From Pontederia crassipes (lineage: Eukaryota > Streptophyta > Magnoliopsida > Commelinales > Pontederiaceae): DNA of 64,000 nucleotides. This document shows, piece after piece, positions 47,129 through 58,847 of this stretch (positions within the stretch are counted from its first letter, which is position 1; each line of letters opens with the position of its first letter). The stretch lies in assembly GCA_030549335.1 (NCBI GenBank), contig CM060184.1, positions 41,929,909 through 41,993,908 of the forward strand. Direction: 5' to 3'. The translations under genes were made by a program, and so were the position numbers. The notes under the pieces are model-generated. The model searched no databases and was not told where the DNA came from. It saw only the letters and a list, made by a program, of their open reading frames with translations.

Positions 47129-48463
47129 GCCAATTCAGACTCAAGAGTTGCTGAAAAGCCAAGTGAACAGCCAAGTGAGGAAATCAGGAATTCAGGTCCT
47201 CAAATTGAAGCAAATACAAGGGTTTTTGACAAAGTACCCTTCCCTCAAAGGCTAATCAAGGCAAGACAAGACCAGCAATATGGAAAATTTTTGGAAATCC
47301 TGAAGAAGCTATACATAAATGTTCCTTTTGTTGAAGCCATCCAGGAGATGCCATCATATGCAAAGTTCCTCAAAGAAATTCTAACCAAGAAGAGAAGAGT
47401 GTTGGAGCATGAGACAATTGCATTAACTGAAGAGGCTTCTGCAATTATCCAAAACAAGTTGCCTCCTAAGCTCAAGGATCCAGGAAGCTTCTCAATTCCA
47501 TGTGAGATAGGCAATAGGAAAATTCAAAGAGCCATGTGTGACTTGGGAGCTTCTGTGAGTGTCATACCCTTATCATTGTGCAAGAAACTTGAAGTTGGAG
47601 ATTTGAAACCAACAAATATGTCCCTTCAGCTGACAGACAGATCCATCAAATATCCACATGGGATTATTGAGGACATACCCCTCAAAGTTGGTAAATTCTA
47701 TATTTCAGTTGATTTTATTGTATTGGATATGGATGAAGATGTGAACACCCCCATTCTCCTTGGGAGGCCCTTTCTAGCCACTGTAGGGGCTGTAATTAAT
47801 GTCAAGGAAGGGAGATTGACCTTCCAAATTGGAGAGGAGAAGATTGAATTCAATTTGGCACAAGTTATTAGTAGGCCAAGTGTTCTAGAAAATGATTTTG
47901 AAGATGGGCAATTGGATCAAGTGGTGGAGCAAGTTTCAGCTATAATTCCTATTGAAGATCCATTGCAAAGGTGTCTAATGTTTGACCATTTGAAGGAATT
48001 GGAAGATCCAGAGGCTATGGCATACAAATCAGTGCTGAAATCTTCAAAATCAATAGAAAATCCAGTAATTCAGGGTGAGGTACAACAGGTTATCATTGTT
48101 GAATGCCAAGGCAATCCAGCTCAAGCCAATTCCAAGTTGAAACTCAAGCCTCTTCCTAGCAATCTAAAGTATGATTTTTTGGGGGAGAATTCAACTTTTC
48201 CTGTTATCATTAATGCTAATTTTTCCCAGGACCATGTTGAAGAGCTGCCGAAGAGGTTGAAACTGTATAGGGAGGTGATAGGCTACTCAATTAAAGACAT
48301 CAAGGGTATTAATCCCTCCATTTGCATGCATAGGATCCCTATGGAGGACAGCTACAAGCCCTCCATTGAATGTCAAAGGAGACAACCCAACCATGAAAGA
48401 AGTGGTAAAGAAAGAAGTATTGAAGTTGCTGAATGCAGGAATCATATACTCCATTTCAGATAG
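47129..48463 (+). pseudogene. Element B protease and linker region of pol
   Basis: In the gag frame, open from 47129, with the clear conserved part from 47291. It encodes a retroviral-type aspartic protease with DLGAS (D84 of the segment starting at 47291, codon at 47540) and an ILLGRPFL motif about 70 residues later, then an acidic linker leading to the RT entry motif HRIPMED. A frameshift of about 2 nt lost near 48378 moves the reading into the RT frame; the last about 30 codons of this frame are out-of-frame noise. Confidence 0.85.
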
Positions 48464-51044
48464 TGAATGGGTCAGTCCAGTGCAAGTGGTGTCAAAGAAG
48501 GGAGGAATCACAGTGGTGAAGTCAGATTCAGATGAATTGATATCCACAAGGACCATTACAGGTTGGAGGATGTGCATTGACTTCAGGAAGTTAAACAAGG
48601 CCACAAGAAAGGACAATTTTCCTTTGTCATTCATTGATCAGATGTTGGAGAGGTTGGCTAGGCATTCACATTTTTGTTATCTTGATGGGTACTCAGGTTT
48701 CTTGCAAATTCCAATTCACCCTCAAGATCAACACAAGACTACATTCACTTGTCCATATGGGACTTTTGCCTATAGGAAAATGCCCTTTGGCTTATGCAAT
48801 GCTCCTGCCACCTTCCAAAGATGTATGATGTCTATATTTTCAGACTTCATTGAAAAAATTATGGAGGTCTTCATGGATGACTTTTCAATATATGGAGACT
48901 CATTTGATGCTTGCCTAGAAAACTTGACCAAGGTGCTACAAAGATGTAGAGAGTCCAACTTGATTCTAAATTGGGAGAAGTGCCATTTTATGGTCCAAGA
49001 AGGGGTTGTCTTAGGACATGTGGTCTCAAGCAAAGGCATTGAAGTGGACAAGGCAAAAATTGAGGTGATTAAAAGGCTACCACCACCCACAAATGTCAAG
49101 GCAATTATGAGCTTTTTGGGGCATGCATGCTTCTACATAAGGTTTATTAAAGATTTCTCCATGATAACTAGGCCCCTCACCAAGTTGCTGGCCAAGGATG
49201 TTGAGTTTTATTTTGATGAAGAGTGTATGAAGGCATTCAAGAAGTTGAAGGAAGCCCTCACCTCAGCCCCTATAGTGCAGCCACCTGATTGGACCCTTCC
49301 TTTTGAAATCATGTGTGATGGTTCAGACTAGGCTGTAGGGGCAGTCTTGGGACAGACCAAGGACAGAAGGCACCATGTCATATGCTATGCAAGCAAGACT
49401 CTAGATGAAGCCCAAATTAATTATGCAACTACTGAAAAAGAACTTCTTGTTGTGGTGTATGCATTTGACAAATTCAGGCCCTACTTGGTGGGATCCAAAG
49501 TCATTGTATTCACAGACCACCAAATTGTGAGACAATTGATCAACAAGAAGGAATCTAAGCCAAGGCTAATCAGGTGGATCTTATTGCTTCAAGAATTTGA
49601 TGTTGAAATCAAAGACAAAAGGGGTAGTGAAAATCTTGTAGCTGATCACCTATCAAGAATGGAAGGAGTACAGGAATCATCTACACTTCCTATCAATGAT
49701 GCATTTTCTAATGATAGTTTGATGGTTGTGGCAATTAATCAAGTTCCCTGGTATGCTGACTTGGTCAATTACCTTGCATGTGGAATTATCCCTCCTGACT
49801 ACACATATCAACAAAGAAAGAAATTCTTTCATGACTTGAAAGATTATTATTGGGATAACCCCTTTCTATTCAGAAAATCTCCTGATGGCATATATAGAAG
49901 ATGTGTACCCCAATCTGAATTCCAGGAAATTTTGGAGGCATGTCATTCATCCCCTTATGGAGGCCATGGAGCCACACACAAGACTGCTGCCAAAGTCCTC
50001 CAATCTGGATTTTATTGGCCAAGTTTATTCAAGGATGCACATATCTTTGTGAAGGGCTGTGATCAATGCCAAAGAGCTGGTTCCATCTCAAGAAGGAATG
50101 AAATGCCACAACAAGGAATTTTAGAAGTGAAAATATTTGATGTATGGGGCATTGACTACATGGGGCCTTTCCCTAGTTCATGTGGTTACAAGTTTATTCT
50201 TCTAGTTGTGGACTATGTGTCCAAATGGATTGAGGCCATTCCCACCATTGCAGCTGATTCCAGGGCAGTAATCAAGTTGTTCAAGGAAGTTATCTTTCCA
50301 AGGTTTAGAATTCCTAAAGTGGTCATAAGTGACAGGGGTAGCCACTTTATTGAAAGGTGTTTTGAGAACCTCCTAATTAAGTATGGAGTGAGGCACAAAG
50401 TTTCCACTTCATATCATCCTCAAACAAATGGCCAAGCAGAAGTATCAAATAGGGAGGTAAAGGCCATATTGGAGAAAATAGTTTCATTGACAAGAAAAGA
50501 TTGGAGTTTGAAGTTGAATGAAGCTCTTTGGGCATATAGGACAGCATACAAGACTCTAATTGGTACTTCTCCCTACAAGCTTGTTTATGGAAAAACTTGC
50601 CATTTGCCAATTGAGTTGAAGCATAAGGCATATTGGGCAGTCAAGGCACTCAATTATGATATGCATGCATGTGGGCAAAAGAGGCTCTTGCAAATTAATG
50701 AACTTGATGAAATTAGGCTAAATGTCTATCACAATTCAGAATTCTACAAGGAAAGGACTAAAAGATGGCATGATGGAAGGATTCTAAAAAGGGATTTCAA
50801 GGTTGGAGACCTTGTATTACTCTTCAACTCAAGATTAAAGATTTTTCCAGGAAAGTTGAAGTCAAGGTGGAGTGGACCATTCAAAATTCACAAAGTATAT
50901 CCATTTAGTGTTGTGGACCTTCTGAATGACAAGGATGATGTATTCAAGGTGAATGGACAGAGGTTGAAGCTTTACAATCCCACAGCCAAGGATTCTGCAA
51001 AGGAGGAGTTGATTCTAGCTGATTTGCCACTATCACCTAGTTGA
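48366..51044 (+). pseudogene. Element B RT, RNase H and integrase
   Basis: Homology starts near 48380. RT has the FMDD catalytic motif (48870-48881) and the usual upstream CIDFRKLN and MPFGLCNAP blocks. One TAG at 49329-49331 falls at the RT/RNase H border; the frame then stays open to 51044. RNase H shows FTDHQIVR. Integrase has the zinc-binding H-C-C set (GCDQCQ) and a complete D270-D329-E365 triad counted from 49347, that is, DD35E spacing. There is no chromodomain, as expected for Athila. Apart from the frameshift and this stop, pol is nearly intact. Confidence 0.9.
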
Positions 51045-52610
51045 TTTCTCATTGTAACAATGTCTAGCCAAAGACATTAAAGAAAGGCACTTCTTGGGAG
51101 GTAACCCAAGCCATTATCAACCTAATCTTTCTGTTTTTGCAAGAATAAGTGGTGAGGAACATATTCAATTCACAAGTCTCAAATTCAGGGAGTACCCATA
51201 CCCCCTTATTTTTTATTTTTCCACTGAAAACTTAATTATAACTGATAATATCTTTCTCATTATGCTACATTGATCATATCATCATCTGAATTAAAATTCA
51301 TTTCAGTTATCCCAATCTATTATAGACTAATTTCAGTGAATTTCAGAAATTCCCAATGCATTGCTGAATTCTGCACTCAAAAAACTGATTAATTGCAAAT
51401 CTGCCATACCAACGGATATCCTTTGTTTCTCTACAGGATTAGTTGCAACTAATGAAGATTGGATCACCCAAAGCTTCTGGATGAAATGCCAAGAGGATTC
51501 AAGTGCCCAATTCCATGCATTTCACTCCCACTCACCCCTCTCCCTTGCCTTTTATTTTCAACACTAGGGATAGTGTTGTTGAGAATAAGCTTGGGGGAGG
51601 AAACCTGGTGCTTTTCTAACCTTTACACCATGTTTTCAATTGATTTTAATGTTCATATCATAAATCATACCAGGTTATCAGTAGATTTTGCAAGTTATCA
51701 TTGGTTTTCATAAGTTATCACTAGTTATCACTCGGTTATCAATTTTTGGACCCAACTCAATTCTGAATTCATTTTAACTCTGAAATGGGTAGAATACTTC
51801 ATTTTGACAGTGGGTGCACTCCAATACCAAGTGGCCAACTTGGCCATTAGCCTTCTTGCTTTAATTGGCATTATGAATTCAGATGCATTTGAATAAAATT
51901 TTCAACTGAAATTTTTTCCTTTTTGTGGGTCACACTAGCTAATACTTATGGATTGAATTAGTAATATCAGATGTCTAGAAGGAAGTCAAGGCTCTTGCTG
52001 CCATGCAAAATAGGAAAACTTGACTTTTTGGATAAAGGGATCTAAACTATACTTGAGTTTGAACTATTGCTCACTTCATGAACAGGATAGAAAAATGAGA
52101 AAAAGGAAAAGTAAAAAGTTGCATGCATGCATAGAAAAAAGGAAGAGAGCAAAACTTCCAAAGGAATCTCTCTTCAATGCAAAAAGAAAAAAAATTAGGA
52201 GAGCAAAACTTCCAAAGGAATCTCTCCTAAAGAAAGCATGAATAAAAATCAGGTGCTAAACCTATTTATATGCATTTCATGAATAAAAGTCAGGTGTTAA
52301 ACCTGTTTAATCAATTGAAAATCTGTTCATGAAGAGATTTGTAGTTCAACCCCTTTGTAAAGTTGATAATTCCTAAAATTCAAACATGTTATTGTTAGTA
52401 CTTCTTCCATGGCTTAAATTTGCTTTAGCCTCTGTGATTCCCTAGCTAGAAATTGAGTTTTTGAAAAGAATGAAGAGTTGGCAAAGTGGGAAACTCATTG
52501 GATTCAATTCAGCTAATCTTTGCTTCATTTGTGGACTTTTAATTCAAGTTTGTCCTTAATTTCTGAATGTTTTGCTTGAGGACAAGCAAAAGACTAAGCT
52601 TGGGGGAGTT
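51045..52610 (+). other. Element B 3' UTR with hairpins and twin polypurine tracts
   Basis: No ORF3. The CTTGGGAGGTAACCCAAG hairpin (about 51093-51110) is followed by a polypyrimidine/GCAAG version of the acceptor-like site found as GCAG in the other copies. An AACACTAGGGATAGTGTT hairpin and internal AAGCTTGGGGGAGG lie at about 51559-51600. The terminal PPT AAGCTTGGGGGAGTT (52596-52610) abuts the LTR. Confidence 0.8.
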
Positions 52611-55398
52611 TGATCACTTGCTGATCACTATATGTTTCTAACCTATTTTAGATGCAATTCATACATATCGAGTCCCATTTTTGCTTATTTTTGGGCCAAT
52701 TATACTTGGAATACATACATTGTGATAACTAGTTGATATTCCTCATTTCATACTTATTTTCATGTCCATAGAGGTTCTGAAATGCCAAAATCCATTAATA
52801 TTTAAATTCTATGCCAAGTTATCTTTTTGAGGATAAGTTATCATTCATATATGTCAAGTTATCATTATTTTGAATGAACTGATTTTCAATGGTTTTCTTG
52901 ACCTAAATTCATCATTATCATATATAAATCATTTTTGGATAGTCACATCTCAACTTGTGCAAAATTTTAAGCCCATTTAAACAAGTTATCATTTTTCCTT
53001 TGCCAAGTTATCGTTAAAGGGCAATTCTATCATTTTGACATGCAAAACCATTAATTCTGCACAGGGACCTTAAGCAATCATCTTGTTATTATTCTAACTC
53101 ATTGCTGGTCAATTTTCATCACATTTGGATAATCACAACTCAAGTTATCACAAGTTATCGTTTTTAAGTCATATAAGTTATCATTTTTGGGCACCCAAGT
53201 TATCACTTCTTAGAAATCTCATTCATATTTGATTTCCGAATGCACTCACTTGTTACTCTAGTCCATTTGATGCTTCTAATGCTTTGAATCATTTGCATTT
53301 GGATAATTTCCATGATTTGTGACAAGTTATCATTCCGAGCCCCTTAATTCATTAATTTTGATACAAGTTTTTATTCCTGCACAACACCTAATACCATTTG
53401 ATATCTGAGCTAGCAACTATCATCATCTTAATCTTTATTTGTCAAAACACCATTCAAGGGCTTTGATGCTTGCTGTTTGGAGATTTGTAGCAGGGAGAAA
53501 GGTGGCCAAAAAGTGGAAAAAGTAGGGGGGACCATCTACTTTTTCCTGCACAAAAAGGTGCTGCAGAGGCAGATTCTTCCAGGACTGGACAGGTGGCTCA
53601 AATCAAAGGACAAAGAACAATCTGATGCTGATCCAAGGGTGAAGATGAGTCATATAAAAGGTGGAATTTCTGGAAGAAGAAGGGGGGCTGGTCATTTAGG
53701 GGGTTTGGAGCAAGGAAGGGTTTCTACTGGAGCTGCTGCTGCTGCTTGGAGCTACTGCTACTGCCGAGACACTTCAATCAATTATTTGTATCTATTTCTC
53801 CTTCCATTTGATGTCAAGCTTTGTAAATATGAGGAGCTAAACTCCATTTCTTCTAGGATAGGGTAGTAGTTTAGATTAGTTTTGGATGGATATGGACAGA
53901 ATTATAATCCTGCACTGAAATCAATTCTGGTTTTCAGATTTCAGAACTATTCTGCATTGATTCATGTTATCATTAGATCCATTTGCAAACTATGACTGAG
54001 ATGTATTATTTGATCTAATTATCTTTCAGAAATGCATTAAGAGATAATGTCAGATTTTTGGATTCCATATAAATGCAAATCTGATTTCTGATTTTGGTTT
54101 CCTAAAAATCTGATTTCCTAATTTTTTCTGAATCTGATTTCTTGGACTATTTGAGTCTATTTGTCATTGTGGATCTGGTTAATAGAGCAGCTGAGAAGTT
54201 GATATTGTCCCCAATCTTGTTCAGAAATGATTCAAAATGTTTGACATTCTTCATGATTCAAATCTGTTATTATTTCTAATCTGATTTTAAAATCTGAATT
54301 CTGTTTCCTGAATTCTTTGGAATCTGATTTGCCAATTGAACCCCTGATTCTATTCAATCACTGAGAGGTGAACCTTAGGGATTTCTTGCAGTCCAGAGAA
54401 GGGACAAGAAGCATTTGGCAAGTCTGAATTTCAATGAATAATGTTGCTGATTTTCTGAATTGCAGATTTCTCTTTTCTGGTTTCTATTTGAATTCCGATT
54501 TCCATTGTCAATCCTCAACTTAATCCACTGCTGAGAGGTAGTCATCAGGTCATCCTTGAGATCCATAGATGGGCCAAGGAGCAATGGCAATTGTGAATTC
54601 CTGTGGTCATATGCTTTGCATTTCCAATTGAGTTGTGTTTGTGTGGATTTCATTTTCCTTGCAACCGAGAGGTTGAATTCAAATCCCCCTGGAATTCAGA
54701 GATGAATCAAGGAGCACAAGCACCATTATTGGATAGATTTCATACTGGTTTGATTGTTTGGAGTGGTTCCATCTTTTTAAGATTGCAATTTCAAATTATC
54801 ATTTCAGAATTTCTTTGAATTGTAAAAATCAACATTGAGCCTTCATTTGAATCCATTGATAACTTGATTTTCAGTGAGGACCCTCTTTTGATTCAACCTA
54901 GCTAACAACTATATGATCATATATTGCTTAGTTAGAGGTCAATTGAGCTGTGGGAACAGTCATTTTCAGGTTGAATCAAAAGTTGGGCATTTAATGATAA
55001 CTTGATCCATTCCATCCTTAATTAATTTAGATGAACCCCAAATCCTAGAAGAACCTTCCTCGTTGATAGTTAAACTTTTCTAGTCATTAATTTAGCATTT
55101 ATAATTCATTTTTACAGAAGTTTTCAAAACCCCAAAACATGTTATCATTCTGCACTAGTTAAAATTTTTTTTCACTTTCAACTTAAAAATCTATTTTTAG
55201 CCATTAGAGTAGAACTAATCTAGATTGTTTTAGGGTGTCGTAGACTTCAAATTCTTGTGGATACGACAACCTGAGTCTACTACAACTTACCTGTGCACTT
55301 GCAGCTAGTGAGTTGGGAGACCAAAAATTTAAAAAAAAATTGACTCTTTTCTTTAATTTCAGCAAGTTATCACTACTCAATCCCAAATATCACTATCA
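52611..55398 (+). repeat. Element B LTR, right copy
   Basis: 2788 bp, about 98% identical to 42669-45436 by eye. The main difference is an 18-bp GCTGCTGCTGCTTGGAGC-like expansion near 53732. It ends CACTATCA and is followed immediately by element A LTR sequence. Confidence 0.92.
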
Positions 55399-56938
55399 TG
55401 GAGCTGAAGTGGAGAGGAGCTAAGCTGATTTCTGCAGAACAGCCCTAATTCAACGATGAATCACTTTTGTTCTTCATTCTATTTTGAATCTATGTTTTTA
55501 ATTATGAGGAGCTAAACTCTATGTCTCCTAGGATAGGGTAGTAGTCTAGATTAATTGTGGATGGATATAGACAAGTTTGAATTTTTGCATTGATTTCAAT
55601 TTCTAATTGCTTATTTCTTTTTTATATGAATCTGTTTCTTGTCATTGTAAGGTCCTGATTGTATCTACAACTGAGAAGTTGTCATTTGATCTAATCTGGT
55701 TCAGAAATGAATCAAGAACCAATGCCAAGTTCTAGAAGTAATCCCAATTAGAAATCTGATTTCTTACTTTCTGAAATCTGATTTTCTGAAATCTGATTTC
55801 CTGAACTTCCTGATTTCTGATTTCTGAATTGTTCAAATCTGTTTTCTATCATTGTTGAGCCCTGATTTAATTGATAACTGAGAGGTTACTTATGTTTTCA
55901 TTCTTGTTCTGAAATGAATCAAGAAGCAATGGTGTTTCCAAGTTTTTAATCCATGATTTATTGCAAACTTTTGGATGCTGATTTCTGAATTTCAATCCTG
56001 AATTCAAATCTAATTTCAAAAAATCTGTGGGATTCTTCTTTGTCATTGTAAACCACTGATTTTATTCAATCACTGAGAGATGATCTTATGGCCTTCCTTG
56101 AGATTCAGAGATGAATCAAGGAGCAATGACAATTGCTGAATTCCCAAATGCAATTAGGTGCTGATTTCATTCAATCCATAAATGTGAATTTCATTTGAAT
56201 TTGCTTCTGAGAGGCTGATTTAAAATCCTCTTGTAGTTTAGAGATAAACCAAGAAGCATTTGCACTAATATTAGATTGATTTCATCCCTGTTTAGTTGAT
56301 TGAAGCATTTCCCTCATTTTCAAAGTGCAATTGAGAGTTATCATTTCAGATTTCACTAAATTGCTAAAAATCAGCAAGGAATTTGATTTTGAGCTTAATG
56401 TCAACTTGATTTCAGTGAAGGACCTCTTCTAATTCAACTTAGCTAATCAATCATATGAGAATGTGATAATTAGTCTTGATTCAATTGTGCTGTGAAAACA
56501 GATTATTTCAAGTTGAGTTAAAATTGACACTTAATGATAACTTGTCCATTCCATCCATAATTAAGTTAGATGAACTCCAACTCCTATGAGAACCTTCCTC
56601 ATTGATAATTAAACCCATTGAGCCTCTAGTTTAGCATTTAAAATTCAGTTTAGATAACTTTTCAAAAATTCCAAAACAGTTATCATTTTAGCCCTTTTTA
56701 GAAATCGGTTTTAACTTTCTTTCAAATTCTTGGATTTTTAACTTTAGTTAAGGCTAATCTAGATTGTTTAGAAAGTCTTAAGCTTCAAATCTCTGTGAAC
56801 ATGACATTTGGGTAGACTACAATTGACCTGTATACTTGTAGTAGAAAGTGAATTAGGGGGTTAAGTCAAAAATTGAAAAATCTGAAATTTGACCCCAAAA
56901 TCAGCAAGTTATCACTACACCCCTCAATTTCACTATCA
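55399..56938 (+). repeat. Element A 5' LTR, right part
   Basis: Continues element A's LTR from the B insertion point, aligning with 61462-63008. It contains four degenerate CTGAGAGGT...ATGAATCAAGAAGCAATG units and CTGATTTCTGATTT-type short repeats (55755-55830). Ends CACTATCA. Confidence 0.9.
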
Positions 56939-56944
56939 AGTTTT

Positions 56945-56962
56945 TGGCGCCGTTGCCAGATA
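56945..56962 (+). promoter_or_regulatory. Primer-binding site of element A, 3' part mutated
   Basis: TGGCGCCGTTGCC followed by AGATA instead of GGGGA, so pairing with tRNA-Asp would be shortened. Confidence 0.8.
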
Positions 56963-57126
56963 TTTGAGGCCAATTAGATTAACTTAGATAGTTTAGATTA
57001 GTTTTACACTAGTTTTCAGTTCATTAATTAGCCTAATTTTCAGTTTTTGCAAGTTATCATTCCCAATTTTTCAATTTTGTTTAGTTTTCTTTTCTTTTCT
57101 GAATTTGATACTTCTGAATTCAATTT

Positions 57127-57333
57127 ATGCAGGATTTGGAGCTTCAAGGAGACCTCTACCTATCTAATCCTGAACTGAAAGAAGATTCAATAGGAGAAGG
57201 AATTTGCAAAGAGAAGAGACTAGGAGAAGAACTTTTGAGGAAGAGGCTACCAATCAAAACATGGCTGCTCCTAGGACACTTAGGGATTGTTATTCACCCA
57301 GCAAGTGCAAAAAATTTTGAATTTGACTTCTGA
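57127..57333 (+). pseudogene. Element A gag remnant (N-terminus only)
   Basis: Nucleotide homology to the first about 200 bp of element B gag, from the GCAGGA(T/C)TTGG acceptor-like site to about 57310, but frameshifted. Gag homology then ends and a different ORF begins. Confidence 0.7.
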
Positions 57334-57350
57334 GAGAAAAAGAAGAAAAG

Positions 57351-58847
57351 ATGGATATGAGTTGGCAAACTTGATCTTATGACTATTATCAATCAAGTGA
57401 AACACCCTTGAGCCAGGAGGAATTGGATTCTATAGTTGAAGATGTCGTATCCAAAACTCTTCAAAAATATAGTTTTGATGTTGGAGAACCATCACAAGTT
57501 CATTGCAATCAAGAATCACCGTAATTTCAACAGCCCTGTAATGCTTACATGTATGCCTCATATGGTCATGAAAGTTCAAATTACTGGAATCAAGAGGAAG
57601 GCTTGTCAAGCAGCAATCCATATGTTTATGACTCACAAAATCATTTGTATTACCATCACAATCAAGGTCAAGAGTCAAATTTTCAGGTTGCTAGCATGGA
57701 TATTTCAGAAAATCAGCAATCACTTAATCGAATGGAGATTATGTTGGAGGACTTCATGAGGCGGCAGGACAAGCAACTTGCAAACTTGAAAAAAATATGT
57801 ACGAGAGTAGATGTTCTTGGAGCTGGATATCAAGCCTTGGAGGCCAAACTTTATTTGCAGTCCAGTCAAGAAGCCCCACAAATCCAATCTGCCCTTCCAA
57901 AAGAAGAAATTCAGGAAATGAAGATGGGAAGTGAGAAATAAATGAATGAAGAAAAAAAAGTAGTCATGAAGGCTGAAGTTGAAAAGGAGTCTATCACACT
58001 TATAGAACAATTCAAGAAACAAGTTGAAGTTGCAGAAGTTACTGAAAAGGGTATTCAAATGATACCAGCAATGAATCACATTGAAGACCCACTTATAAGG
58101 TTCCCATCCAATGAAGAACAACTACTAGAAGACTCTGATATTGATTCTTTGAAGAAACTATCAGATACACTCCTTTGTGATGAGGGCTGCAACTCAATCC
58201 TTGCACCCAACTGCCCAAAAGTTCTACTTGAAGAAATTTGCTCCACAAACCATCATGGATCAATTGAAGAATATCAGCATCATAGAATCAAAGATGAAGA
58301 AACATTAAAATAGAAGAAGTGGCCTAAACTTGAAGCAAGCACTAATTCATTTGAAGTCATTTAAAGTTTCAAAGTCTCACCCATCTCATTTTCCATTGGA
58401 CAACAGGTTATGACAGTAAAGCCACATGATGAGACTGAAATGGCCAAGGAGGATACAAAAGTAGAAGAAATTTCTTTCCAAATGGAGGCTATAGCAGAAT
58501 TCAAATTTGTAGAAGGAATGGAACATTCAATGAAGGAAGATCATTGTTTGCCTACTGAAAGATGGAACCAAGAGCTCAAAGATCTTCCAATAATGCTGCA
58601 TTTGAATAGGCCAATGAAGAAATGATTGCTTAAACAAGATGGTGATCCAGGAGATAGAGATTCATATATCATACATGAGAAGTTTTGGGATGAGAAGTTA
58701 GTAGATTTTTGGTACAATGGAGGAGGGAATCAAATTGAAAAACAAAGGTCAATCATTAGCAAACTAAGAGATCCATACTTGATTAGTGAAGTTGTCCACA
58801 AATTGAGATCTCTACTTGATCATATCATATTATTTAAACTTCCTTGA
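57351..58847 (+). pseudogene. Element A unrecognised ORF, decayed, about 499 codons
   Basis: A single reading frame from ATG at 57351 to 58847 is open except for stops near 57372, 57522, 57939, 58311, 58362 and 58623; no frameshift is needed, which suggests a formerly coding frame. I recognise no retroviral domain. The N-terminal quarter is Tyr/Asn/Gln/Ser-rich (about 57540-57660). Then comes a probable amphipathic helix (MEIMLEDFMRRQDKQLANL) and a charged Glu/Lys-rich middle with possible coiled coil (57900-58060). The C-terminal segment reads FWDEKLVDFWYNGGG. It occupies the place of gag core plus pol. It could be a captured host sequence or a fast-evolving element gene. No function is assigned. 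Confidence 0.6.

Larger units (their letters stand above)
41104..55398 (+). mobile_element. Element B: Athila-like element with nearly full gag-pol, nested in element A's 5' LTR, with truncated tandem unit
   Basis: The order is internal 3' fragment (41104-42668), LTR (42669-45436), PBS, gag, protease, RT, RNase H, integrase, 3' UTR, PPT, LTR (52611-55398). The left fragment duplicates the end of pol and the 3' UTR (51000-52610), so the insertion was probably an LTR-internal-LTR-internal-LTR tandem whose left LTR and most of one internal region were deleted. Right of 55398 element A's LTR resumes exactly. No TSD can be checked because the left end is gone. Confidence 0.85.

Noticed and set aside
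45587-51044. Element B as a currently autonomous retrotransposon
   Set aside because: Gag has several stops, there is a frameshift before RT and a stop at the RT/RNase H border.
57436-57759. 107-codon frame in element A
   Set aside because: It overlaps the longer decayed frame 57351-58847 in another phase and lacks support.
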